NCBI RefSeq assembly: GCF_963576615.1
Contig: NW_027045314.1
Span: 22,338 to 86,337 of the forward strand
Source of the DNA: Watersipora subatra
Taxonomy: Eukaryota > Bryozoa > Gymnolaemata > Cheilostomatida > Watersiporidae
Reading direction: 5' to 3'
DNA: 64,000 nucleotides
Positions 1 to 12,312 of the stretch are shown piece by piece (position 1 is the stretch's first letter; each line of letters opens with the position of its first letter). Both the position numbers and the translations under genes were made by a program. The notes under the pieces are model-generated. The model was not told where the DNA came from, searched no databases, and saw only the letters and a list, made by a program, of their open reading frames with translations.

Positions 1-2462
1 AATTACTGAATGAATGACAAGATATTATCAGTCCTCCTATCCAACATTTAAGGAATTTCTGAATGAATGACAATGTATTATCAGTCCTCTTATCCAACAT
101 TTAAGGAATTTCTGAATGAATGACATGGTATTATCAGTCTTCCTATTTAACATTTAAGGAATTTCTGAATGAATTGCAAGGTATTATCAGTCCTCCTATC
201 CAACATTTAAGGAATTTCTGAATGAATGACAGGGTATTATCAGTCTTCCTATTTAACATTTAAGGAATTTCTGAATGAATTGCAAGGTATTATCAGTCTT
301 CCTATCCAACATTTAAGGAATTTCTGAATGAATGACAAGGTATTATCAGTCCTCCTATCCAACATTTTAGGAATTTCTGAATGAATGACAATGTATTATC
401 AGTCCTCCTATCCAACATTCAAGGAATTACTGAATGAATGACAAGGTATTATCAGTCCTCCTATCCATCATTTAAGGAATTTCTGAATGAATTGCAAGGT
501 ATTATCAGTCCTCCTATCCAACATTTAAGGAATTTCTGAATGAATGACAAGGTATTATCAGTCCTCCTATCCAACATTTAAGGAATTTCTGAATGAATGA
601 CAAGGTATTATCAGTCCTCCTATCCAACATTTTAGGAATTTCTGAATGAATGACAAGGTATTATCAGTCCTCCTATCCATCATTTAAGGAATTTCTGAAT
701 GAATTGCAAGGTATTATCAGTCCTCCTATCCAACATTTAAGGAATTTCTGAATGAATGACAAGGTATTATCAGTCTTCCTATCCAACATTTAAGGAATTT
801 CTGAATGAATGACAAGGTATTATCAGTCCTCCTATCCAACATTTAAGGAATCTCTGAATGAATGACAAGGTATTATCAGTCCTCCTATCCAACATTCAAG
901 GAATTACTGAATGAATGACAATGTATTATCAGTCCTCCTATCCAACATTTAAGGAATTACTGAATGAATGACAAGGTATTATCAGTCCTCCTATCCAACA
1001 TTTAAAGAATTTCTGAATGAATGACAAGGTATTATCAGTCCTCCTATCCAACATTTTAGGAATTTCTGAATGAATGACAAGGTATTATCAGTCCTCCTAT
1101 CCAACATTTAAGGAATTTCTGAATGAATGACAAGGTATTATCAGTCCTCCTATCCTACATTTAAGGAATTTCTGAATGAATGACAAGGTATTATCAGTCT
1201 TCCTATCCAACATTTAAGGAATTACTGAATGAATGACAATGTATTATCAGTCCTCCTATCCAACATTTAAGGAATTACTGAATGAATGACAAGGTATTAT
1301 CAGTCCTCCTATCCAACATTTAAGGAATTACTGAATGAATTGCAAGGTATTATCAGTCCTCTTATCCAACATTTAAGGAATTTCTGAATGAATGACAATG
1401 TATTATCAGTCCTCCTATCCAACATTTAAGGAATTTCTGAATGAATGACAATGTATTATCAGTCCTCCTATCCAACATTTAAGGAATTTCTGAATGAATG
1501 ACAAGGTATTATCAGTCCTCCTATCCAACATTTAAGGAATTACTGAATGAAAGACAAGGTATTATCAGTCCTCCTATCCAACATTTAAGGAATTTCTGAA
1601 TGAATGACAAGGTATTATCAGTCCTCCTATCCAACATTTAAGGAACTACTGAATGAAAGACAAGGTATGATCAGTCTTCCTATCCAACATTTAAGGAATT
1701 TCTGAATGAATGACAAGGTATTATCAGTCCTCCTATCCAACATTTAAGGAATTTCTGAATGAATTGCAAGGTATTATCAGTCCTCCTATCCAACATTTAA
1801 GGAATTTCTGAATGAATGACAAGGTATTATCAGTCCTCCTATCCAAAATTTAAGGAATTTCTGAGTGAATGACAAGGTATTATCAGTCCTCCTATCCAAC
1901 ATTTAAGGAATTTCTGAATGAATGACAAGGTATTATCAGTCTTCCTATCCAACATTTAAGGAATTTCTGAATGAATGGCAAGGTATTATCAGTCCTCCTA
2001 TCCAACATTTAAGGAATTTCTGAATGAATGACAAGGTATTATCAGTCCTCCTATCCAACATTTAAGGAATTTCTGAATGAATGACAAGGTATTATCAGTC
2101 CTCCTATCCAACATTTAAGTAATTTCTGAATGAATGACAAGGTATTATCAGTCCTCTTATCCAACATTTAAGGAATTTCTGAATGAATTGCAAGGTATTA
2201 TCAGTCCTCCTATCCAACATTTAAGGAACTACTGAATGAATGACAAGGTATTATCAGTCCTCCTATCCAACATTTAAGGAATTTCTGAATGAATGACAAG
2301 GTATTATCAGTCCTCCTATCCAACATTTAAGTAATTTCTGAATGAATGACAAGGTATTATCAGTCCTCTTATCCAACATTTAAGGAATTTCTGCATGAAT
2401 TGCAAGGTACTATCAGTCCTCCTATCCAACATTTAAGGAACTACTGAATGAATGACAAGGTA
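1..2462. repeat. 53-bp satellite array, segment 1 (~46 units)
   Basis: Head-to-tail units of 53 bp. A typical unit opens AATTTCTGAATGAATGACAA, continues GGTATTATCAGTCCTCC and closes TATCCAACATTTAAGG. A few positions carry recurring alternatives: TTTCTG/TTACTG, ATGACAAGG/ATTGCAAGG/ATGACAATG, TCCTCCTA/TCTTCCTA/TCCTCTTA and ATTTAAGG/ATTTTAGG. There are no spacers and no credible coding. The array enters the window already in progress, so its true left end is not seen. The segment ends at the TA target site of the first pogo element. Confidence 0.97.
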
Positions 2463-2839
2463 GGGGTAACCGGGGCACCTTTGGCCATGGGGCAGTTTTG
2501 GCCACCCCTGTTTTACTAAGAAAAACATTATTGAAGTTGTTCTTTCTGTCATAATAATCTAGAAACAACGTAATGGACCAGCCATTGTGATCTTGGAGCC
2601 GCATGTGATGTATTTTGTAAGTGGTAAGTAAATTATTATTTTAGTGAGCTAAAGTTCATTCGAAAGACATTAGTTGGAAGTTTTTTTTTCTGATGAAGTA
2701 CAAATAGTAGAACAGCTTACTTACTAGGTAAAATTTAGGCATTAGTTGCTTATTTAATTTAGTAGTCAAAGCCAATATCCAATCACTTAGTAATTTGTGA
2801 AGGAGTATTTTGTCAATTATGAACTGATGGGGCAGCTTT

Positions 2840-2897
2840 GGCCACAGAGTTCGGGGCACATTTGGCCATGGCTAAATGTGCCCCGAAATCTGTGGCC
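2840..2897. repeat. Internal hairpin built from the terminal motif
   Basis: Arms of 27 bases at 2840-2866 and 2871-2897 pair with two mismatches around a 4-base loop. Each arm contains GGGGCACATTTGGC or its near match, closely resembling the GGGGCACCTTTGGCC core of the element end. The same hairpin is at 12690-12747 in copy 3; copy 2 has lost it. Extra transposase-binding sites are a plausible role. Confidence 0.8.
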
Positions 2898-2985
2898 CAA
2901 CTTTGTGCCCTGATACAAAGTTACTTGTCTGATATTATTTAACTCTGAGAAATTCATGCTTTAACTGATATAACAATGCATTTTA

Positions 2986-4260
2986 TTGCTTAGATTTCTA
3001 CATTATTATTGTATTTTAAAGGATTTACTGTTATTTTTGGAGTGTGACACTTCGGTTCGAACCTGTACCAGCAAAAGACCAACATGGGCATCTGAGGATG
3101 TAATGCTTACTGCAGTCAAGAATGTGTTAAAAAGTGGACTTTTTGTAAGGCAGATGTCAAAAGATCTTCGTACACCAAGGTCCTCACTACAAAACTATGA
3201 TAATGAAGCTAAACTAAATGGGCTTGACAACATAAAATTTGTAAAGTCAAATGTCACTAGACAGGTCTTCTTTGCAGACCCAGAATAAAAATTACAGGGT
3301 TACCTGCTTCTGCCATCAAAGCACCATCATGGGCTAACAAACTGACATCCGCGTTAGCTGGCATATGAATATGCTAAAAAGGAATGATAGGGTCTACCCA
3401 CCGCAGTGGGACACTAACAAATGTGCTGGCGATGACTGGATGAGTGGTTTTCTGAAAAGTCATCCAAATATTTCATGCCGCAAGCCAGAGGCTACTAGTT
3501 TATGCCGTGAAACAAGATTTTAGCTGACCAAAGCTGACCGGGGAATTCTGGTGACTATGATCGGAGTAGTAAATGCTTCTGGAGGATTTATTGCACCATT
3601 TCCATTTTTCCCCATGCTTTCAATAGCACCAACTGAAACTATTGGTGCGGCGAACTCTTCAGGGTGGATTAATGCCGAGATCTTCAAACAGTGGCCTCAG
3701 CACTTCATCAGGCATAGTCGATGCTCAAGAGAACCACCTGCCCTGTCATTACTTGACAACCATCATCAAACTAAACATCGCAGCAATTGAATTGGCTAAG
3801 CAGAATAGTGTGGTAATTTAACCTTCCTTCCCCATTGTAAAAACAAACACTAACCACTTGATATAACGAGTTTATGGCCTTCTAAAACTCTATTTAAATG
3901 ATGTAGTAAACTCATGGCACTTGAATCGTGGAAAACAGAATGTCACCATATATGATGTTGCTAGCCTATTAGGAAAAGCATTCCCATGAGCAATGACTAT
4001 CTAAAATATCACATGAGGGTTCAGACTTCCAGGGATTTCACCATTTGACAGACACACTTTTGCTGACGATGAGTTTCTAGGCACCTTTGTTACTGATCGT
4101 CCAAACCTGGATGCAGCATCATGTGAGATCCCATCTCTGAAACAGCCTATATCATCAGATCAACCTAGTTGCTCATACAGTGGAGTGCGGTTGTTACAAG
4201 TCACACCATAGTGGCCCCAGAGCAGATACATCCATTTGTCAATGCAAGTCCTTGACAAAT
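2986..4260 (+). pseudogene. Decayed pogo-family transposase
   Basis: Pieces of one pogo/Tigger-like transposase appear in order but in broken frames. At 3070-3240 there is an N-terminal Psq-type helix-turn-helix (TWASEDVMLTAVKNVLKSG, then LRTPRSSLQNY). At about 3434-3523 is the linker with GFLKSHPNISCRKPEATSL. At 3551-3790 is part of the DDE_1 domain (GVVNASGGFIAPF, IGAANSSGWI, and LSLLDNHH, which keeps the second catalytic Asp). At about 3910-4110 is the C-terminal part with IYDVASLLGKAF and GFRLPGISPFDRHTF. Stops follow the HTH (near 3286), the second Asp (near 3788) and the AF motif (near 3988, 4002). The region expected to hold the third acidic residue is not recognisable. It should not make an active enzyme. 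Confidence 0.85.
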
Positions 4261-4432
4261 GGACGGAAAATGCTATGAAAAATGTCATATTTTAGTTCAA
4301 AGAGCATTATATTATGTTTTAAATACAAAAATCAGTTACCTTGATATGTTTGAATAGTCAGTAAATGCATATATGCAACAGTAGTTATAAATTCTGAACA
4401 GTTCAGGGAGTGGCCATTTGTGCCCCAGTGGT

Positions 4433-4468
4433 GGCCAAAGCTGCCCCGGATACGGGGCAGCTTTGGCC
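4433..4468. repeat. Subterminal perfect hairpin in pogo element
   Basis: GGCCAAAGCTGCCCC (4433-4447) is followed after six bases by its exact complement GGGGCAGCTTTGGCC (4454-4468). It repeats the GGGGCA...TTTGGCC core of the termini. The same hairpin is at 5943-5978 in copy 2 and 14283-14318 in copy 3, so the deleted copy keeps it. Confidence 0.85.
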
Positions 4469-4653
4469 AGTAGCCAGGTACTTTTGTAATCTATTTTGCC
4501 GGAGACAAAAGCAACATTAGATTTTTGAAAATATCTGTTTTAATAGATAAAATATATGTGAATTCCATGTCCAAAATTCAAAAAGTTGTAATTACTATCA
4601 CACAAGTTATGGTGAAATAAGTGAATTTTGGCCAACGGTGCCCCGGTTACCCC

Positions 4654-5609
4654 TATTATCAGTCCTCCTATCCAACATTTAAGGAACTACTGAATGAATG
4701 ACAAGGTATTATCAGTCCTCCTATCCAACATTTAAGGAACTACTGAATGAATGACAAGGTATTATCAGTCCTCCTATCCAACATTTAAGGAATTTCTGAA
4801 TGAATGACAATGTATTATCAGTCCTCTTATCCAACATTTAAGGAATTTCTGAATGAATTGCAAGGTATTATGAGTCCTCCTATTTAACATTTAAGGAATT
4901 TCTGAATGAATGACAAGGTATTATCAGTCTTCCTATCCAACATTTAAGGAGTTTCTGAATGAATGACAAGGTATGATCAGTCCTCCTATCCAACATTTAA
5001 GGAATTTCTGAGTGAATGACAAGGTATTATCAGTCCTCCTATCCAACATTTAAGGAATTTCTGAATGAATGACAAGGTATTATCAGTCTTCCTATCCAAC
5101 ATTTAAGGAATTTCTGAATGAATGGCAAGGTATTATCAGTCCTCCTATCCAACATTTAAGGAATTTCTGAATGAATGACAAGGTATTATCAGTCCTCCTA
5201 TCCAACATTCAAGGAATTTCTGAATGAATGACAAGGTATTATCAGTCCTCCTATCCAACATTTAAGTAATTTCTGAATGAATGACAAGGTATTATCAGTC
5301 CTCTTATCCAACATTTAAGGAATTTCTGAATGAATTGCAAGGTATTATCAGTCCTCCTATCCAACATTTAAGGAACTACTGAATGAATGACAAGGTATTA
5401 TCAGTCCTCCTATCCAACATTTAAGGAATTTCTGAATGAATGACAAGGTATTATCAGTCCTCCTATCCAACATTTAAGTAATTTCTGAATGAATGACAAG
5501 GTATTATCAGTCCTCTTATCCAACATTTAAGGAATTTCTGCATGAATTGCAAGGTACTATCAGTCCTCCTATCCAACATTTAAGGAACTACTGAATGAAT
5601 GACAAGGTA
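4654..5609. repeat. 53-bp satellite array, segment 2 (~18 units)
   Basis: Same unit as segment 1, between pogo copies 1 and 2. From about 5008 to 5609 it reproduces the order of unit variants found at 1861-2462 (offset 3147), including the rare GGCAAGG unit at 1977/5124. It therefore represents a copied block, not independent drift. Confidence 0.96.
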
Positions 5610-6163
5610 GGGGTAACCGGGGCACCTTTGGCCATGGGGCAGTTTTGGCCACCCCTGTTTTACTAAGAAAAACATTATTGAAGTTGTTCTTTCTGTCATA
5701 ATAATCTAGAAACAACGTAATGGACCAGCCATTGTGATCTTGGAGCCGCATGTGATGTATTTTGTAAGTGGTATGAAAAATGCTATGAAAAATGTCATAT
5801 TTTAGTTCAAAGAGCATTATATTATGTTTTAAATACAAAAATCAGTTACCTTGATATGTTTGAATAGTCAGTAAATGCATATATGCAACAGTAGTTATAA
5901 ATTCTGAACAGTTCAGGGAGTGGCCATTTGTGCCCCAGTGGTGGCCAAAGCTGCCCCGGATACGGGGCAGCTTTGGCCAGTAGCCAGGTACTTTTGTAAT
6001 CTATTTTGCCGGAGACAAAAGCAACATTAGATTTTTGAAAATATCTGTTTTAATAGATAAAATATATGTGAATTCCATGTCCAAAATTCAAAAAGTTGTA
6101 ATTACTATCACACAAGTTATGGTGAAATAAGTGAATTTTGGCCAACGGTGCCCCGGTTACCCC
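5610..6163 (+). mobile_element. pogo element copy 2, internally deleted (554 bp)
   Basis: It has the same 24-bp inverted ends and TA duplication as copy 1, and identical neighbouring satellite units. About 164 bp of the left end and about 390 bp of the right end remain; the whole transposase is gone. The junction near 5773-5790 reads TATGAAAAATGC followed by TATGAAAAATGT. Compared with copy 1, this gives a short extra repeat at the deletion point. It is the size and form of a non-autonomous MITE. Confidence 0.92.
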
Positions 6164-9100
6164 TATTATCAGTCCTCCTATCCAACATTTAAGGAACTAC
6201 TGAATGAATGACAAGGTATTATCAGTCCTCCTATCCAACATTTAAGGAACTACTGAATGAATGACAAGGTATTATCAGTCCTCCTATCCAACATTTAAGG
6301 AATTTCTGAATGAATGACAATGTATTATCAGTCCTCTTATCCAACATTTAAGGAATTTCTGAATGAATTGCAAGGTATTATGAGTCCTCCTATTTAACAT
6401 TTAAGGAATTTCTGAATGAATGACAAGGTATTATCAGTCTTCCTATCCAACATTTAAGGAATTTCTGAATGAATTGCAAGGTATTATCAGTCCTCCTATC
6501 CAACATTTAAGGAATTACTGAATGAATTGCAAGGTATTATCAGTCCTCCTATCCAACATTTAAGGAATTACTGAATGAATGACAAGGTATTATCAGTCCT
6601 CCTATCCAACATTGAAGGAATTTCTGAATGAATGACAAGGTATTATCAGTCCTCCTATCCAACATTGAAGGAACTACTGAATGAATGACAAGGTATTATC
6701 AGTCCTCCTATCCAACATTTAAGGAATTACTGAATGAATGACAAGGTATTATCAGTCCTCCTATCCAACATTGAAGGAATTTCTGAATTAATTGCAAGGT
6801 ATTATCAGTCCTCCTAACCAACATTTAAGGAATTGCTGAATGAATTGCAAGGTATTATCAGTCCTCCTATCCAACATTTAAGGAATTTCTGAATGAATGA
6901 CAAGGTATGATCAGTCCTCCTATCCAACATTTAAGGAATTACTGAATGAATTGCAAGGTATTATCAGTCCTCCTATCCAACATTTAAGGAATTTCTGAAT
7001 GAATTGCAAGGTATTATCAGTCCTCCTATCCAACATTTAAGGAATTTCTGAATGAATGACAAGGTATTATCAGTCTTCCTATCCAATATTTAAGGAATTG
7101 TTGAATGAATTGCAAGGTATTATCAGTCCTCCTATCCAACATTTAAGGAATTACTAAATGAATGACAAGGTATGATCAGTCCTCCTATCCAACATTTAAG
7201 GAATTACTGAATGAATTGCAAGGTATTATCAGTCCTCCTATCCAACATTTAAGGAATTTCTGAATGAATTGCAAGGTATTATCAGTCCTCCTATCCAACA
7301 TTTAAGGAATTTCTGAATGAATGACAAAGTATTATCAGTCTTCCTATCCAATATTTAAGGAATTGCTGAATGAATTGCAAGGTATTATCAGTCCTCCTAT
7401 CCAACATTTAATGAATTTCTGAATGAATGACAAGGTATTATCAGTCCTCCTATCCAACATTGAAGGAATTTCTGAATTAATTGCAAGGTATTATCAGTCC
7501 TCCTAACCAACATTTAAGGAATTTCTGAATGAATGACAAGGTATTATCAGTCTTCCTATCCAATATTTAAGGAATTGCTGAATGAATTGCAAGGTATTAT
7601 CAGTCCTCCTATCCAACATTTAAGGAATTACTGAATGAATGACAAGGTATTATCAGTCCTTCTATCCAACATTTAAGGAATCTCTGAATGAATTGCAAGG
7701 TATTATCAGTCCTCCTATCCAACATTTAAGGAACTTCTGAATGAATGACAAGGTAATATCAGTCCTCCTATCCAACATTGAAGGAATTTCTGAATTAATT
7801 GCAAGGTATGATCAGTCCTCCTATCCAACATTTAAGGAATTTCTGAATGAAAGACAAGGTATTATCAGTCTTCCTATTCAACATTTAAGGAATTTCTGAA
7901 TGAATTGCAAGGTATTATCAGTCCTCCTATCCAACATTTAAGGAATTTCTGAATGAATGACAAGGTATTATCAGTCCTCTTATCCAGCATTTAAGGAATT
8001 TCTGAATGAATGACAAGGTATTATCAGTCCTCCTATCCAACATTTAAGGAATTTCTGAATGAATGACAAGGTATTATCAGTCCTCCTATCCAACATTTAA
8101 GGAATTTCTGAATGAATGACAAGGTATTATCAGTCCTCCTATCCAACATTTAAGGAATTTCTGAATGAATGACAATGTATTATCAGTCCTCTTATCCAAC
8201 ATTTAAGGAATTTCTGAATGAATGACAGGGTATTATCAGTCTTCCTATTTAACATTTAAGGAATTTCTGAATGAATGACAAGGTATTATCAGTCCTCCTA
8301 TGCAACATTTAAGGAATTTCTGAATGAATGACAAGGTATTATCAGTCTTCATATCCAACATTTAAGGAATTTCTGAATGAATGACAAGGTATTATCAGTC
8401 CTCTTATCCAACATTTAAGGAATTACTGAATGAATGACAAGGTATTATCAGTCTTCCTATTCAACATTTAAGGAATTTCTGAATGAATGACAAGGTATTA
8501 TCAGTCCTCTTATCCAACATTTTAGGAATTACTGAATGAATGACAAGATATTATCAGTCCTCCTATCCAACATTTAAGGAATTTCTGAATGAATGACAAT
8601 GTATTATCAGTCCTCTTATCCAACATTTAAGGAATTTCTGAATGAATGACAGGGTATTATCAGTCTTCCTATTTAACATTTAAGGAATTTCTGAATGAAT
8701 TGCAAGGTATTATCAGTCTTCCTATCCAACATTTAAGGAATTACTGAATGAATGACAATGTATTATCAGTCCTCCTATCCAACATTTAAGGAATTACTGA
8801 ATGAATGACAAGGTATTATCAGTCCTCCTATCCAACATTTAAGGAATTACTGAATGAATTGCAAGGTATTATCAGTCCTCTTATCCAACATTTAAGGAAT
8901 TTCTGAATGAATGACAATGTATTATCAGTCCTCCTATCCAACATTTAAGGAATTTCTGAATGAATGACAATGTATTATCAGTCCTCCTATCCAACATTTA
9001 AGGAATTTCTGAATGAATGACAAGGTATTATCAGTCCTCCTATCCAACATTTAAGGAATTACTCAATGAAAGACAAGGTATTATCAGTCCTCCTATCCAA

Positions 9101-12100
9101 CATTTAAGGAATTTCTGAATGAATGACAAGGTATTATCAGTCCTCCTATCCAACATTTAAGGAACTACTGAATGAAAGACAAGGTATGATCAGTCTTCCT
9201 ATCCAACATTTAAGGAATTTCTGAATGAATGACAAGGTATTATCAGTCCTCCTATCCAACATTTAAGGAATTTCTGAATGAATTGCAAGGTATTATCAGT
9301 CCTCCTATCCAACATTTAAGGAATTTCTGAATGAATGACAAGGTATTATCAGTCCTCCTATCCAACATTTAAGGAATTTCTGAGTCAATGACAAGGTATT
9401 ATCAGTCCTCCTATCCAACATTTAAGGAATTTCTGAATGAATGACAAGGTATTATCAGTCTTCCTATCCAACATTTAAGGAATTTCTGAATGAATGGCAA
9501 GGTATTATCAGTCCTCCTATCCAACATTTAAGGAATTTCTGAATGAATGACAAGGTATTATCAGTCCTCCTATCCAACATTTAAGGAATTTCTGAATGAA
9601 TGACAAGGTATTATCAGTCCTCCTAACCAACATTTAAGGAATTGCTGAATGAATTGCAAGGTATTATCAGTCCTCCTATCCAACATTTAAGGAATTTCTG
9701 AATGAATGACAAGGTATTATCAGTCCTCCTATCCAACATTTAAGGAATTACTGAATGAATGACAAGGTATTATCAGTCCTCCTATCCAACATTTAAGGAA
9801 TTTCTGAATGAATGACAAGGTATTATCAGTCCTCCTATCCAACATTTAAGGAGTTTCTGAATGAATGACAATGTATTATCAGTCCTCCTATCCAACATTT
9901 AAGGAATTTCTGAATGAATTGCAAGGTATTATCAGTCTTCCTATCCAACATTTAAGGAATTTCTGAATGAATGACAAGGTATTATCAGTCCTCCTATCCA
10001 ACATTTAAGGAATTACTGAATGAATGACAATGTATTATCAGTCTTCCTATCCAACATTTAAGGAATTTCTGAATGAATGACAAGGTATTATCAGTCCTCC
10101 TATCCAACATTTAAGGAATTACTGAATGAATGACAATGTATTATCAGTCCTCCTATCCAACATTTAAGGAATTACTGAATGAATGACAATGTATTATCAG
10201 TCCTCCTATCCAACATTTTAGGAATTTCTGAATGAATGACAAGGTATTATCAGTCCTCCTATCCAACATTTAAGGAATTTCTGAATGAATGACAAGGTAT
10301 TATCAGTCCTCCTATCCAACATTTAAGGAATTACTGAATGAATGACAATGTATTATCAGTCCTCCTATCCAACATTTAAGGAATTTCTGAATGAATGACA
10401 AGGTATTATCAGTCCTCCTATCCAACATTTAAGGAATTTCTGAATGAATGACAAGGTATTATCAGTCCTCCTATCCAACATTTAAGGAATTTCTGAATGA
10501 ATGACAAGGTATTATCAGTCCTCCTATCCAACATTTAAGGAATTACTGAATGAATGACAAGGTATTATCAGTCCTTCTATCCAACATTTAAGGAATTACT
10601 GAATGAATGACAAGGTATTATCAGTCCTCCTATCCAACATTTAAGGAATTTCTGAATGAATGACAAGGTATTATCAGTCCTCCTATCCAACATTTAAGGA
10701 ATTTCTGAATGAATGAGAAGGTATTATCAGTCCTCTTATCCAACATTTAAGGAATTTCTGAGTGAATGACAAGGTATTATCAGTCCTCCTATCCAACATT
10801 TAAGGAATTTCTGAATGAATGACAAGGTATTATCAGTCCTCCTATCCAACATTTAAGGAGTTTCTGAATGAATGACAAGGTATTATCAGTCCTCCTATCC
10901 AACATTTAAGGAATTTCTGAATGAATTGCAAGGTATTATCAGTCCTCCTATCCAACATTTAAGGAATTTCTGAATGAATTGCAAGGTATTATCAGTCCTC
11001 CTATCCAACATTTAAGGAATTTCTGAATGAAAGACAAGGTATTATCAGTCCTCCTATCCAACATTTAAGGAATTTCTGAATGAATGACAAGGTATTATCA
11101 GTCCTCCTATCCAACATTCAAGGAATTTCTGAATGAATGACAAGGTATTATCAGTCCTCCTATCCAACATTTAAGGAATTTCTGAATGTATGACAAGGTA
11201 TTATCAGTCCTCCTATCCAACATTTAAGGAATTTCTGAATGAATGACAAGGTATTATCAGTCCTCCTATCCAACATTAAGGAATTTCTGAATGAATGACA
11301 ATGTATTATCAGTCCTCCTATCTAACATTTAAGGAATTTCTGAATGAATTGCAAGGTATTATCAGTCCTCCTATCCAACATTTAAGGAATTACTGAATGA
11401 ATGACAATGTATTATCAGTCCTCCTATCCAACATTTAAGGAATTTCGGAATGAATGACAAGGTATTATCAGTCCTCCTATCCAACATTTAAGGAATTTCT
11501 GAGTGAATGACAAGGTATTATCAGTCCTCCTATCCAACATTTAAGGAATTTCTGAATGAATGACAAGGTATTATCAGTCCTCCTATCCAACATTTAAGTA
11601 ATTTCTGAATGAATGACAAGGTATTATCAGTCCTCTTATCCAACATTTAAGGAATTTCTGCATGAATTGCAAGGTACTATCAGTCCTCCTATCCAACATT
11701 TAAGGAACTACTGAATGAATGACAAGGTATTATCAGTCCTCTTATCCAACATTTAAGGAATTTCTGAATGAATTGCAAGGTATTATCAGTCCTCCTATCC
11801 AACATTTAAGGAACTACTGAATGAATGACAAGGTATTATCAGTCCTCCTATCCAACATTTAAGGAATTTCTGAATGAATGACAAGGTATTATCAGTCCTC
11901 CTATCCAACATTTAAGTAATTTCTGAATGAATGACAAGGTATTATCAGTCCTCCTATCCAACATTTAAGTAATTTCTGAATGAATGACAAGGTATTATCA
12001 GTCCTCTTATCCAACATTTAAGGAATTTCTGCATGAATTGCAAGGTACTATCAGTCCTCCTATCCAACATTTAAGGAACTACTGAATGAATGACAAGGTA

Positions 12101-12312
12101 TTATCAGTCCTCTTATCCAACATTTAAGGAATTTCTGAATGAATGACAAGGTATTATCAGTCCTCCTATCCAACATTTAAGTAATTTCTGAATGAATGAC
12201 AAGGTATTATCAGTCCTCTTATCCAACATTTAAGGAATTTCTGCATGAATTGCAAGGTACTATCAGTCCTCCTATCCAACATTTAAGGAACTACTGAATG
12301 AATGACAAGGTA
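6164..12312. repeat. 53-bp satellite array, segment 3 (~116 units)
   Basis: Continuous 53-bp units. 6164 to about 7800 repeats the variant order seen after copy 3 (14504 to about 16140, offset 8340) with only scattered single-base differences. About 9660-11500 is matched by about 38590-40530 beyond the large transposon. One unit near 11276 has lost a T (52 bp). Several units contain in-frame stops on both strands and no gene is present. Confidence 0.97.

Larger units (their letters stand above)
2463..4653 (+). mobile_element. pogo-type Tc1/mariner element, copy 1 (2191 bp)
   Basis: The terminal inverted repeats are 24 bp. Each starts GGGGTAACCGGGGCACC and ends TTGGCC, with one mismatch between 2463-2486 and the complement of 4630-4653. 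The satellite reads GGTA before it and TATTATC after it, so TA is duplicated (2461-2462, 4654-4655), the hallmark of Tc1/mariner. The interior holds a broken pogo-family transposase on the plus strand and two hairpins that repeat the terminal core motif. Copy 3 differs from this one at only three positions I could find (2943, 3169, 3451). Its flanking satellite units are the same variants as those beside copies 2 and 3. Confidence 0.93.

Noticed and set aside
2422-2859. Minus-strand frames of 60 and 67 codons in each pogo copy
   Set aside because: They run from the terminal repeat into satellite or AT-rich leader; no motif, and opposite to the transposase.
3053-3066. GGTTCGAACC, resembling a tRNA B box / T-arm
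   Set aside because: No matching acceptor, D or anticodon arms; it lies within the pogo transposase helix-turn-helix region.
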